From Hyposmocoma kahamanoa (taxonomy: Eukaryota > Arthropoda > Insecta > Lepidoptera > Cosmopterigidae), in assembly GCF_003589595.1 (NCBI RefSeq), contig NW_020653900.1, forward strand, positions 2,506,013-2,570,012: 64,000 bases of DNA, in the 5' to 3' direction. This document shows positions 45,371 to 55,790 of this stretch, piece by piece (positions within the stretch are counted from its first letter, which is position 1; the number at the start of each line of letters is the position of its first letter). The translations under genes were made by a program, and so were the position numbers. The notes under the pieces were generated by a model that saw only the letters and a program-made list of their open reading frames with translations, made no database searches and was not told where the DNA came from.

Positions 45371-45886
45371 TTATAGGCTTGATTATTACTTGTCAACCAT
45401 ACCAATGAAGACCTCATGCGTAATAGTATAATTTCGCAAGCAACATTTTTTACACCTAACTCAAATCAACCGCGCCTGAGGCGGAATTTGACAAGCGAGA
45501 CAAAATATGAAAGACGATCTGCCGGCCGACATTGGCCCCTGATGTTTTAAATTAGCCCACAGGCAATGGTACTTAGCCACACCGCGAATTGGTACCTTCT
45601 ACAAGTAGGGTTGCCTCCTCAGTCAGCTTATATGCTCACAGCTGGCAGATGTAAATTAACTAACAAATGTTATTAGTGTATTCTGTACAATACCTAGGTA
45701 TTCTATACAATGCCAAAAACAAGTCAGGTATTGTATGAAATAAACTCTTTATACACTTTGCCGAACGTGCATTAGGCAATGTATGAAATGTCTTAAATAT
45801 AGGTGCACAAAGCAATATGATAATAGGAAGTGCTTGCATATTAAGAAGAATATTTTATGCACATCTCAGATCTTTGTGACTTTTTT
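45371..45886. other. Unassigned stretch
   Basis: No gene or shared repeat recognised. Confidence 0.35.
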
Positions 45887-46183
45887 AATGATATCAAGTG
45901 ACGGGACGAACAAGTAGTGCGCCTGATGGTAAGCGACACGCCCGTCCATAACAGTTGCAGTGGCACTCAGAGCTTTAAATCGCAAAGATCTGAGGGGCAT
46001 TGCTGCTGCGCCCTTCACCCTGAGAAATAAGTTAACAAGTCTCATGTGCCTGTAACTTCACCAGCACCCTTAGGTACCCTTCAAAACCGGAACACAATAA
46101 TGCTGACATTATTGTTAGGCGTCAGAAATAGGTAAGGTGGCAGTACTACTACTAAACTCTTTCATAAGGTGCTCTACTGCTAC
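45887..46183 (-). repeat. Repeat A, full length
   Basis: Both termini present: AATGATATCAAGTGACGGG and AAGGTGCTCTACTGCTAC. A short opposite-strand scrap (GCGATTTAAAGCACTGAGTG) follows at 46209. Confidence 0.92.
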
Positions 46184-46239
46184 TAAAATTATTAGTATGC
46201 TAACACTACAGCGATTTAAAGCACTGAGTGGTACTGCAA

Positions 46240-47009
46240 CTGTTTATACTCACAAAAAAAATACACATTGCTGTTAACATCCTTATACAGCTTACTAGGG
46301 CGAACATGTCAAAATAATATAGGACAGAGGATTTTGTAGGAACTCAAAAGAAAATTACAGATTGGATTAATTAGGAGGGTGTGTGATAAGTAATTACTTC
46401 TTATTTTTAAGTTGGTTTAATTTTAATATATGTTTAAACAGCATTTTGAATGTATGATAGTGAAAACGATATATATTTTTTTCCAGAAACACTTTCGGAA
46501 CGACAAAAAATAAAAGATTAATAATCGTGTAAAGCTTTGCTACCCTATGATACTATTATGCTATTTTCTACATAAAAAATATCTAATACGAAATTAGATA
46601 CATGAAAATAGCATCAAAATATACGTATAATAATTATGTACCTTAGTATCGTTTAAAATAATTTCTAGAAAAAAAGGAATGAAGGGTACACCATTTTTGC
46701 ACTGTTGCTTGAAATAATATTATTAAAAATAAATTATAAAAACCCGCGGTGGATTGCGTCACGCGCAAACTGGCTAGCTAGCTATGCTACGTACCAAGCT
46801 TTTCCAGATCAACATAAATGAAGAGCACGTTCCAAACCAAAAATATTTTGTTAAATCCGGAGGGATGAATTCGTATTTGCCGCATTTAACACGGAGTTTG
46901 ATTTTAAAAATCAATAGCAAAGCACGCATTTCTGATTCCAAAAGTCCATGTTTTCAGATACATATACATACAATTATAAATATAAATAAATATCGCGCAA
47001 CCTGACACG
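46240..47009. other. Unassigned AT-rich stretch
   Basis: The 73-codon frame at 46784 shows no motif I recognise. Confidence 0.35.
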
Positions 47010-47800
47010 ATACGTGGTCAAAAATGCGGCCAGGAAGCTCGGCATCCTTTCATACGTGAGGCGTTACTTCACACCGGGATAGTTCCTTCAGCTGTACCAA
47101 GCACAAGTCTGGCTCTGCTACATACCAACTAATCACTTTTGTGGCAACAGTTAGTTTCGCCGAACGCGACGGGAAGTGAGCGTGCCTACAGCTCCGGTAC
47201 CTATCTGGAAAATAGGGAGGTTGCTGTAGCTCACCTAAGGCACTAGCCTTACAGAGAACCGGATGAAGTCCTTGCAAACGGCCTGATCTGGGGTTGGGTC
47301 CTGATTTAGATGGTCCCTGTGCGGGCTTGCTCGCACAGGTCGTAATGCTCTTCCCGCATAAACAAGAGGTTGATGGAGAGGGGCACTATAAACAAAACTT
47401 ATGTGGAAAGATATGGGACTGGTCACTTTGAATTCAATCGACAAGCGTGACAAGAAGCTTATAGGTGACTCAGATTTAGTAAATGCGAAGCTGCATAGCC
47501 TTGAACAGCGCCGTAAAGTTGCCTGCTTATCGGTATTTTTCGGCACGAATTAATTCCGCCTTCCCCTTTCCATCATTGGGGGACCAGATGTAGGCTGGGG
47601 TTCCAACCCCTTTGTTGTGGATATTCCAAGGATTCGCGTGAAGCACTCCGCTTCCACATTTATATGGCAATCTGTTATGGAGTGGAATTCCCTGCCTGCA
47701 GAATTATTCCGTGAACGGTATAACTTGGGCTTTTTTAAAGCGACATTTCATCGATTTCCATCAGGTGAGATTAATTTAAAAAAATTTAGTTTCTACATTC
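47010..47800 (+). pseudogene. Non-LTR retrotransposon pol C-terminus, broken
   Basis: Segments of the C-terminal part of an insect non-LTR polyprotein are readable in order: KLGILSYVRRYFTPG (47034), LNSIDKRDKKLIGD with AKLHSLEQRRKVACLSVFF (about 47435-47540), and IRVKHSASTFIWQSVMEWNS followed by LPAELFRERYNLGFFKATFH (to about 47760). A foreign block (about 47110-47435) separates the first two, and stops interrupt the frame. No reverse transcriptase core remains. A related remnant lies at 49680-50480. Confidence 0.8.
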
Positions 47801-48224
47801 ACCTGGCCGGGAAACGAGCCCTCGACCGCACACCAAGAAAACCGATGTGCAAGCTACTGGACCACCGAGGTCCTCAAGTTAATTTTACATAAAAGTATTA
47901 TCGTACACACAGCCCTGAAGGGGGTAATCTCAGTTAGTTACTGCTAAGAGGCCATGAAAATTGTTTTACGCCTTTCCGATGTCGGTGGATCTCTTCATTT
48001 GGCGGCTAAATTGAAACCACAGCCGACGCCGGCGCAATAACTCCGATGTGATTGCTAATAACTCCCGGGGGACGTTAAAGTTTATGACGGGAAAACTTGC
48101 AATTAATGTTTATAAAAAAAATATTTTTAATTGCTACGTTTTGATTATTATACTTTTTTTTAAAGGAAATACTGGTAAATTAATCGTATACATGTAAACA
48201 GAATTTAGATTTTTTTCAGACAAG
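47801..48224. other. Unassigned stretch
   Basis: No gene recognised; 48000-48090 is locally GC-richer. Confidence 0.35.
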
Positions 48225-48486
48225 ACTGCCACGGTACCCTATTCGTGAGAAAGGTACGTATCCGGGCTTACAACTCTGAGTTTTTCGGAATTTATGTATG
48301 AAATTTAATTTTGAAATTTACCATAAGCTTTTCGGGGAAGGAAAATGTCGTGATGAAACCTGCACGTCGAAATAGGATGAAATCCCCAACCCGCTTTGTG
48401 CTGGCGTGGCGGATGACATAAAACCCTCGCTTGAGAGGAGACCCATGCCGAGCTGTGGGACGTATAAATGAGTTAATGATGATGAT
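48225..48486 (+). repeat. SINE-3, head-truncated
   Basis: The body TTTTCGGAATTTATGTATG, TGTCGTGATGAAACCTGCAC and CGCTTGAGAGGAGACCCATG matches the minus strand of 50515-50690. It ends in a GATGATGAT tail against repeat A. Confidence 0.78.
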
Positions 48487-48762
48487 ACCAAGTTATGGAA
48501 CGAACAAATCATGCGCCTAGTGATAATCGATACGCCTATCCATAACAGTAGCAGTGTTGCTCAGAGCTTTAAATCGCAAAGGTCTGAGGGGCACTGCCAT
48601 TGCGCCCATCACCCTGTTAAAGTCCCATGTAACTGCAATTTCATCAGCACCCATACCCTTCAAAATCGGAATGCAGTAATACTGAACATTGCTACTTGAT
48701 GGCAGAAATAAATAAGGTGGTAGTACCCTGGACGAACTCTTTCACAAGGAGCTCTACTGCTT
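48480..48762 (-). repeat. Repeat A, full length
   Basis: TGATACCAAGTTATGGAACG to AAGGAGCTCTACTGCTTC. Confidence 0.9.
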
Positions 48763-48959
48763 CTAAATCATGCTATTTTTCCGAAAATTGGAATCCGTTC
48801 CTTGGTAATGTAAATTGAACCTAGATAGATACAGCTACCTACCATTTGAATATATGCCATAGTTGCCTTTTTAGATGTCAATCTACAAGGTCGAAGAATC
48901 CCAGGCGTGTTTATTTTTGTTTTCTTTATGTAAAATAGACCCCACCCAGTACTAAGCAA

Positions 48960-49109
48960 TGACGTGGTCGACGATGTAACGCGTTTGTCTAGCAAATAAC
49001 TATTCACTGTAGAATTAAAGAGCCTTAAATTGTAGCCTTCAGGAAACACGGCTAGCATTGTATAAACCTTTTCCGTACGCATTAGAACGAATGAACCAAA
49101 GCGCTTCAT
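48960..49109 (-). pseudogene. Non-LTR retrotransposon C-terminal fragment
   Basis: The minus strand encodes AVFPEGYNLRLFNSTVNSYL, the closing motif of insect non-LTR polyproteins (compare FRERYNLGFFKATFH at 47.7 kb). No other domain is present. Confidence 0.6.
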
Positions 49110-49151
49110 GAGAATAGTTGATGCGTCAATGACATAGGAATGTGAATTATT

Positions 49152-49443
49152 TTTATAATAAGAAGTGATGGGACGAACAAATCGTATGCCTGGTGGTAAG
49201 CGACACTGTCCCTAACAATTGCAGTGCCACTCAGAGCTTTAAATCGCAAAGAACTGAGGGGCACTGCCACTGCGCCCGACACCCTGAGACATTAGTTGAC
49301 AAGTCCCATGTGCCTGTAACTTCACCAGCACCCTTACCCTTCAAAACCGGAACACAGTAATGGTACTACTAGGCGGCAGAAATAGGTAAGGTGGCAGTAC
49401 TTCCCTGGACCAACTCTTTCTCAAGGAGCTCTACCACTACTAA
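49152..49443 (-). repeat. Repeat A, full length
   Basis: AATAAGAAGTGATGGGACG to AAGGAGCTCTACCACTAC. It is followed at once by Rep-H. Confidence 0.92.
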
Positions 49444-49635
49444 AACTGTATATTGTAATGTACTGTATATTTTCATTGTGGTAAGGTGCTTGGTGCTCAA
49501 ATCCGCTTGGGATCTATATCTACTGCAAAAGCAGAACTGGTGGATTCCGGATTGAGGAATAGGAGAGCCGACATCGTATCAAATTCCGGTGGATGGTCAG
49601 TTTGCCTGTAGTAGACCATTAATAAACAAACATAG
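49444..49635 (-). repeat. Rep-H, copy 1, joined to repeat A
   Basis: The segment (for example AAATTCCGGTGGATGGTCAG, TTGCCTGTAGTAGACCATTA) recurs in reverse at 61120-61328, again abutting the repeat A 5' end. Confidence 0.8.
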
Positions 49636-49679
49636 TATAAAACAATACAAAGTTTGTTAAAATAACTTTTTTGTGATCA

Positions 49680-50480
49680 TCAACGTATTTATACGCAGAT
49701 GCAGAATCTTGAACACCGTCGTAAAGTTGTCTTCTGATCAGTATTCTACAGGATATATCACGGAGAGTGTGCGATGGAATTGCATGATTTGATTCCGCCT
49801 TCCGTTTCCATCATCCGGGGACATCGAGTACATAACCAGAAAAAGAGATGAAATGTCATTTAGTTTGTTTAAAAACTATTCTGCCATATTACCGTGACCA
49901 CTGCGCTCCGAATGACCAGCCTGAATTCGAAACAATTGACGGGTGTCGTCAATTATTTCACTTCAAATCGACCAGTTTAAATTGAGCTTTGCTATAATGG
50001 GCGAAAATTCAAAAATTACATATGTAATATATTATCTTTATTAGATAGAGACCATAGAGATATTATCTTTATTACAATAAATACAGAATATTTTTGGAAT
50101 ATACGGAGACGTACCACAGGTCAGTTGTTGGCGCTGTACTATTTCAGCTTTCTAATTTCTAATATAAGGCCCATTTGCCCTTATGAATTGCCAGGGATGG
50201 ATGGCCCTTGTTTCGTCTCTATTTCTGGTTATATACTCGATGTCGAGGAACTAGACGTTCAACACCTATATTTTGGATGTTCCCCGGATTCGCACGAAAC
50301 GTTTCGCATCCACATTTATATGGCGAGTAGCCAGGCAGAGGTAGTGGAATTCCATGCCTGCGGACTTGTTCCCCGAACGCTATAAAATGGACCTTTTGAA
50401 AACGAGAGTGAATAGGCATTATTTAGGTGTGCATGCTACGCCGTCGATCTCTTCGTCACTTTCCATCAAGTGAAATGGAG
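49680..50480 (+). pseudogene. Non-LTR retrotransposon pol C-terminus, interrupted by Rep-B
   Basis: Before Rep-B the frame reads LEHRRKVVF and YHGECAMELHDLIPPS (about 49705-49805). After it, 50275-50410 reads TFIWR-like, WNSMPADLFPERYKMDLLK and TRVNRHYLGVHA in shifting frames. These are adjacent blocks of one polyprotein, as the order in the 47-kb remnant shows. Reverse transcriptase is absent. Confidence 0.78.
49820..50244 (+). mobile_element. Rep-B TIR element, complete copy
   Basis: The ends GACATCGAGTACATAACCAG and the complement of GACATCGAGTATATAACCAG open inverted repeats of ~34 bases. 425 bp, non-coding, inserted in the non-LTR remnant. Confidence 0.85.
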
Positions 50481-50514
50481 GCCAAATGCGCGCATATTTT
50501 TATATAAAAACAAA

Positions 50515-50770
50515 GTCCTACTACTGGGCACGGGTCTCCTCTCAGACGAGGTCTTTAGGCCATAGTCCGCCACACTGACCCAACGCGAGTTAGGGACATC
50601 ACTCGTTTGCCAAGGGTTGTGAACCTTCTTCGACAAGCAGGTTTTGTCATCATGTTTTTCTTTCCGCTCATATTGAACCTCGCACATAAATTGCGAAAAA
50701 TTTGAAATTCGAATCCACGGCCTCGGTTTTAAATGAAGTAGATTGAACCATTAGGTTACCGAGGCTGTCA
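50515..50770 (-). repeat. SINE-3, full tRNA-like copy
   Basis: Minus-strand head GCCTCGGTAACCTAATGG, B box GTGGATTCGAATTTC, then body to GAGACCCGTGCCCAGTAGTA. Confidence 0.85.
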
Positions 50771-51107
50771 TGTCTTGTCTTGGTATCATAAAAACACGGT
50801 TTGAAAAAACCAGAATAATGTGCCAGACAACTAATCTCAGAGATGATATGGAAGTCCAAAAATGTAAACAAACAACTTTCACTGTCAAAGTGACATCTCA
50901 TAGATCATAAACCTTTTTCCGGTTCTATGAGTAATAATTATAATGGAAAATGTATCGTTTTGGGTTAAACAACTTGCAGAACTTTTAAAATAATTTTATG
51001 TCATAAAATGTTTTTAATTGAGAAAATGATGACGAAATGAGAAGGGCCACGGCCCATAGAAAATAAATAACCCTATATATATCTGATTTTTTTTCCAGGT
51101 ACATAAA
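50771..51107. other. Unassigned stretch
   Basis: No gene or shared repeat recognised. Confidence 0.35.
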
Positions 51108-51275
51108 TTCTATATTGCCCCATGACCAAACGGTTATCATGCTAGTGTGCCACGCAGTGGTCCCGGGTTCGATTCCCGGGCCGGGAGAAATATTTGTATG
51201 ACATTAATAATGATGGTGTTCATCGCACCCGCGACATAGGGTTTTCCAAGTGCGGAGCTATGAGTGTCTGCGTTA
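51108..51275 (+). repeat. SINE-1 with shortened body
   Basis: A box TGACCAAACGG and B box GGTTCGATTCC are present; about 35 bases of body after GTATGACATT are deleted. Confidence 0.88.
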
Positions 51276-51779
51276 TTTATTTATTTATATACCTTGTTGT
51301 GTTTTTGATAATATGTCACTGACTTAAGTTTACACTCAAGCAAAATAGGGTGCAATAATGTCCTTTTTTACATGTATAAACCAAAAGACAATCAGTTCTT
51401 TTAGCTATTATCCAAAAACTATTATAAGGAAGTGTAAAGCATGCAACAACACGCCGCACCAAACCGCCGACCTGATATCCATCGCTGTTGATCAAAAACT
51501 GACATTTTATTTTTAATTGTAATGAACACTATTTAATATTTAATCAATTTATTATTTTTATTTTATTATTCTTCATAAAAAATACAATAAAATATAAATG
51601 TAGCAACACATTTTAGTGTTTATATACCGAATAATTGAAAAAAGCAGCCAAAGGCTGTGTACCCCGGAACATTGCCAATAGGATAAAAAAAATTCCACTA
51701 GAATAAGTTTTTTGAGCTTACATTATTAAATAGAGTGATTTAAATAAAAATGATGGTTGGATAATATTTTGTTTGCACA
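51276..51779. other. Unassigned AT-rich stretch
   Basis: No gene or shared repeat recognised; it forms the 5' flank of the Tc1 element. Confidence 0.35.
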
Positions 51780-51781
51780 TA

Positions 51782-53324
51782 CACACATCAAAAAAAGTTT
51801 GCGATCACTTCGAAAAACTGAAATCTTTTTTGTTACTGTAGATTATATTATGATTTTTTCTTCTTTTTAGATTCTTTATTTAAAAATAAATTAGAACATA
51901 AAACAATGACCCCGTTCAATTGTTTTTTCATATAAAAAGGCTTTCAGTCCTAGCTTACGCTCATTCAGAAATCTGATGTAGTCAATTATAAGCGATTCAA
52001 GATATTTTTCGCGGAAAGTTGTGATTGAAAAAATGCCAAGAGGATTATCAGAGGTTTTACAAGCTAGAATAGTAACTTTGAGGGAAGAAGGATACACCAC
52101 GAGAGTAATAGCACGCAGACTTGCTGTATCCCAATCCTGTGTCGTGGCTACGTTGCAGAGGTATCACGGAATGGGGAATTTAGCTGACCGACCCCGCAGC
52201 GGTCGCCCAACTGTTTTGACAGCTGCCCAAAAGCGCTATATTAGATTGCTGGCAGCCCGTGATCCAACAATCAACGCCACTAAAATAAAAGCAGAAGTCA
52301 GGGCCGCCTCTGGGCTTGAAGTTAGCACGCAGACCGTTCGCAATTGCTTGCACCAGGCTGGATTACGAGCACGGAGGTCTTGGCGAGCTCCGCTCAATTC
52401 CCGGCAACGTCAACAACGAAGATTGCAGTGGGCTAGACTTCGGCAAAATGACGAAGGTGAGGACGAAAACATTTGGCAAAACTGTCTCTTCGTTGACGAA
52501 TCCCGAATCAGCACTCATCCAGATAACCGACGTGTCCGTGTCTGGAGAAGACCAGGCGACCGTGAAAGACAAAGAACTGCCAATGGAACAGTTCAGCAAG
52601 GCGGAAAATCGGTGTCCTTTTGGGGTGGCATTATGATTGGAGCTAGAACGCCTTTGATCCCGTATCGGGGCTTCATGACAGCAGACATGTACAAAGCAGT
52701 TGCTATTGATGATATCGTCAGACCATTCCGAGTAAACCATGGGCACCAATTTGTACTGGTCGATGATAATGCGCCCGCACATCGAGCTCAACGAGTCAAT
52801 GCTGCTCTTCAAGAATACGATATCACACGATTAGACTGGCCTGCCGGCTCGGCCGACTTAAACCCAATAGAGCACGCGTGGGATGCTCTTAAACGAGCAG
52901 TATGGAACCGTGAGCCACGTCCCCAGACAGTTCCAGAGCTCAGGGAAGCCGCTATTGAAGAATGGGATAGGTTACCCCAGGAAATGCTGGATAACTTGAT
53001 CCTCAGTATGCCCAGGAGGATCTTCGCATGTATTCGAGCCAGGGGAGGAGTTATTTTATATTGAATACACACCTTTTAATAATAAATTGTTGTTTAAGTT
53101 TAATTAAACACTCTTTTTCTTTCTATGAAATTTCTATCACTATTACATTATGATTAATGGCTCAATTTTTTAAAATAAATAATAAAAAATAGTTTTATAG
53201 TTTAATTTCAAACAGGGTATTCCTATTTAAAGAAAGCATACAACATAGATTTTTTCTTGATAAAGTTAAATTTAAAGAATTATAGGAGCTTATGCTATTG
53301 ATCGCAAACTTTTTTTGATGTGTG
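51782..53324 (+). mobile_element. Complete Tc1-type DNA transposon
   Basis: Identical 26-base inverted ends (opening CACACATCAAAAAAAGTTTG) are flanked on both sides by the TA target duplication (51780-51781 and 53325-53326). Total 1,543 bp with one uninterrupted transposase gene. Everything needed in cis and trans appears intact. Confidence 0.96.
52033..53064 (+). CDS. Tc1-like DD34E transposase, intact
   Basis: The 343-residue protein cuts and pastes the surrounding element by a DDE nuclease reaction. Residues ~1-110 hold two helix-turn-helix segments (ARIVTLREEGYTTRVIARRL and the stretch near ATKIKAEVRAASGLEVST) joined by a basic RPRSGRP linker, as in Tc1-type DNA-binding domains. The catalytic triad is visible: D155 in FVDES, D245 in VDDNAPAH and E280 in LNPIEH, with 34 residues between the last two. 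The first ATG of the frame is 52033; an in-frame GTG at 52021 is not a likely eukaryotic start. Length matches the family's usual 340-350 residues, and there is no stop or frameshift. The gene is GC-richer than its flanks, consistent with recent arrival. Confidence 0.96.
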   Translation: MPRGLSEVLQARIVTLREEGYTTRVIARRLAVSQSCVVATLQRYHGMGNLADRPRSGRPTVLTAAQKRYIRLLAARDPTINATKIKAEVRAASGLEVSTQTVRNCLHQAGLRARRSWRAPLNSRQRQQRRLQWARLRQNDEGEDENIWQNCLFVDESRISTHPDNRRVRVWRRPGDRERQRTANGTVQQGGKSVSFWGGIMIGARTPLIPYRGFMTADMYKAVAIDDIVRPFRVNHGHQFVLVDDNAPAHRAQRVNAALQEYDITRLDWPAGSADLNPIEHAWDALKRAVWNREPRPQTVPELREAAIEEWDRLPQEMLDNLILSMPRRIFACIRARGGVILY

Positions 53325-53384
53325 TACACCAATGTAAGAATAATATAAACCATATCGAATTCTTAGGCGTTCGCGATTGTTACA

Positions 53385-53722
53385 CATAGGAAATGACACT
53401 ATTTTTCCGGATTTCAATCGCGTATAGGTATTTGTTTTTTCAAACAAACCAAAACGTTTCGTGCCCTTTACAGGTCCCATGGCCCCGGTTGACCGAGGTG
53501 GTACAGTCATCAACCAGTTATGTCTAAATTAATATAAACCACCGTATTTTTTCACTACAGTTATAAAAGTGATTATTTAAATACAATTAAAATTAAATAA
53601 AAAAACATTCCAATTTACGCTACATTTTGTTTTACAAACTATTTTATTTTAACAACATGCATTTTTATTAATTTACATTTATTATTAATTAATAATGAAA
53701 ATTAGAATAAATTAAACCATAT
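53385..53722 (-). repeat. Rep-C LTR-like unit 1 of a tandem pair
   Basis: About 338 bp, repeated directly at 53723-54060. Shared blocks include ACTATTTTTCCGGATTT, TGGTACAGTC and ATTCCAATTTACGCTACATT. Confidence 0.88.
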
Positions 53723-54060
53723 TAGGAATGAAACTATTTTTCCGGATTTAAATCGCGTATATTTGTTTTTTCAAACAAACCGACGTTTCGGGCCCTTTAC
53801 AGGTCCCATGGTCACGGTTGACTGAGGTGGTACAGTCTTCAACCAGTTATGTCTAATATTGATGCAAACCACCCTATTTTTTCACTATAGTTACAATAGT
53901 TATTAATTAAATACCTTATTTTTAATTTTACAAAGAAAACATTCCAATTTACGCTACATTAAGTTTTACAAATTATTTTATTGAATGAATTTGTTTATTA
54001 AGTTTAATTTATTATTAATTATTACTAGAAATTAGATTAAATTAAAACATATTAATTAGT
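53723..54060 (-). repeat. Rep-C LTR-like unit 2 of a tandem pair
   Basis: Lies directly downstream (minus strand) of the Penelope-like coding remnant. On the minus strand it carries CTGTAAAGGGCCCGAAAC followed by GTC, resembling a hammerhead core. Confidence 0.85.
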
Positions 54061-54069
54061 ACTGCAGTC

Positions 54070-54245
54070 TTATGTCTGTTTGGGATTTTTCATTAGAGGA
54101 AATACTGGATCCCAAACTGGTGGTACGGAGAAACCATCTTCCCTGTTGAAATTAGGATGTTTTTTAATTTCAATGGCCTCTCGCAGCATCCTGGGTAGGT
54201 AACGGACTTCTTTTGCAAGGACCTGGGGTTTGTCAAACTTCTTTG
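54070..54245 (-). pseudogene. Penelope-like element, C-terminal coding remnant
   Basis: The minus strand reads DKPQVLAKEVRYLPRMLREA, then IEIKKHPNFNREDGFSVPPV and a VWDPVF end. REAIEIKKHP-NFNREDGF is the type of sequence at the C-terminal end of the GIY-YIG endonuclease of Penelope-like retroelements. The catalytic GIY-YIG core and the reverse transcriptase are missing. The upstream side is cut by an inverted duplication at 54265-54292. Confidence 0.65.
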
Positions 54246-54292
54246 AATGTGTAGGTTTATCCATGAAGTTTGACAAACCCCAGGTCCTTGCA
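54214..54292. repeat. Perfect 28-bp-stem hairpin
   Basis: Arms 54214-54241 (TGCAAGGACCTGGGGTTTGT...) and 54265-54292 are exact reverse complements with a 23-base loop. The left arm is Penelope-like coding sequence; the right arm is its inverted duplicate. Confidence 0.93.
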
Positions 54293-54294
54293 CT

Positions 54295-54378
54295 TGCTCA
54301 AATAGTCCCATCGAAAATCGAACCTCCTCATTTCTGTAGGCTCTAAGCCTATCGTGCTAACAGTTGAATCACCGAAGG
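54295..54378 (-). repeat. SINE-5-like tRNA fragment
   Basis: Minus-strand CCTTCGGTGATTCAACTG and a B box relic GAGGTTCGATTTTCG. Confidence 0.55.
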
Positions 54379-54560
54379 TCGTACATACGTGTATAATAAG
54401 CAGTCTAGGAATCTAATATTTAAGTTTTATCTAAAAATTTTATTTTTTAACTTAAGAATTAGTCTCGATTGCTCAAAAAATTAAAATAATTTATTTTTTT
54501 AACTTATTTAATATTTCTTCTCTTGCAATATTAAACAAGTACTTTAATAAAAATTACGAG

Positions 54561-54668
54561 TTTAGTAGTCGACCTTGAATTAATTAATTAAAGGTCAACT
54601 ACTAAGGTCAATTACTATTAATTTTAGTAGTTAACCTTTTATTAAATTAATCAAAGGTCAACTACTAA
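54561..54668. repeat. Alternating inverted repeats
   Basis: TTTAGTAGTCGACCTT, AAAGGTCAACTACTAA, TTAGTAGTTAACCTTT and AAAGGTCAACTACTAA occur in alternating orientation, spaced by AT-rich text. Confidence 0.88.
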
Positions 54669-55589
54669 ACACCATTTATAATACTAAATACAAAAACATA
54701 AGCCAATGTAGATACATCACTTGCGAAGTGAGATATCAACACAGTCCTTATACTCGCAAAGCAATTATCTGCGAACCGCTTTATTATTTCTCCCGGATTT
54801 ACCCGCCCAACGCCTAAAGGGCGTTACACACTAGCGGCATATTTTTAATTAAAAATATAAATTGGTCACTGTAAAGTTCTAAGTATATTTGATAAATATT
54901 TGCGAAAGCTTCACACCTTCACACTAATACATAAAGTAGAACAAAAAGAGACCTTCTAATTTGCGTAGTTTATCTTACTTACCGACTTACAATTTCCCTG
55001 AATATAAAAATGTATATGGACAAAGAAGAAGGGATTACATGCTCCTTGATTCGCTAAACACGTGACATAAACACCTTATACAGAAAATATTAATATATAA
55101 AAATGTAAAACAATGCAAGAACAGGTTGAAGGCATTTTTCATCAAGTAATACTCTAGTAGTGTTTGATGAAAAATGTGATCAAGTATTAATAATATTGTT
55201 GCTAGTGGTAATATTATGTATAAAAAAATTTAAAATATTATTATTTCTAATAATAGTTACAATTTGTTTTGTTTAATATTATTTATTTTAATTATAAGCA
55301 TATTTTTATTTTTGTTTTACTAAATGAAAGCGCATAATGCTGTGTGATGACTGCAGCCACCTACGTCAGTAGGTACGTTAGATTTAAGAACCAATGTAAA
55401 TAATTTTGATTTGGAAAATAATTTAAAAAAATGTGTTGTTGATAGAAGTGAAATTAGATTAATGCGTTAAATAATGCATGGTACAGTATGGACTGTTTTT
55501 GTTATTACGGTTTCTACGAACTTGCAAGAGACGTCATAATTAATCGGAGCGGAGCAAAATAACAGTAATGTGTTAAGCAAAATAAAAAT
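54669..55589. other. Unassigned AT-rich stretch
   Basis: No gene or shared repeat; a short inverted pair TTTTTCATCAAGTA / ACTACTAGAGT-type text near 55135-55180 is imperfect. Confidence 0.35.
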
Positions 55590-55790
55590 AATAACTCCAC
55601 TTATGCCATTCTTCAATGAGGGGTTCAATCACAAAGATTTGGGTAGCACTGCTAGAGAGCCCGTCACTCTGAGAAATAAGTTGATAAGTCCTGTGTGCCT
55701 GTACTTTCACCAGCACCCTTATACCCTTCAAAACCGAAACAGCGTAATTCTCACATTACTGCTTGGAGGCAGGAATAGATTCTTACCTAC
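55590..55790 (-). repeat. Repeat A, middle part
   Basis: From TCACAAAGATTTGGGTAGCA to TTACTGCTTGGAGGCAGGAA; both ends missing. Confidence 0.8.

Noticed and set aside
52021..52032. In-frame GTG upstream of the Tc1 transposase ATG as start
   Set aside because: Eukaryotic genes rarely start at GTG; ATG at 52033 gives the normal family N-terminus.
52363..52812. 149-codon minus-strand frame inside the Tc1 transposase
   Set aside because: It is the antisense shadow of the transposase gene.
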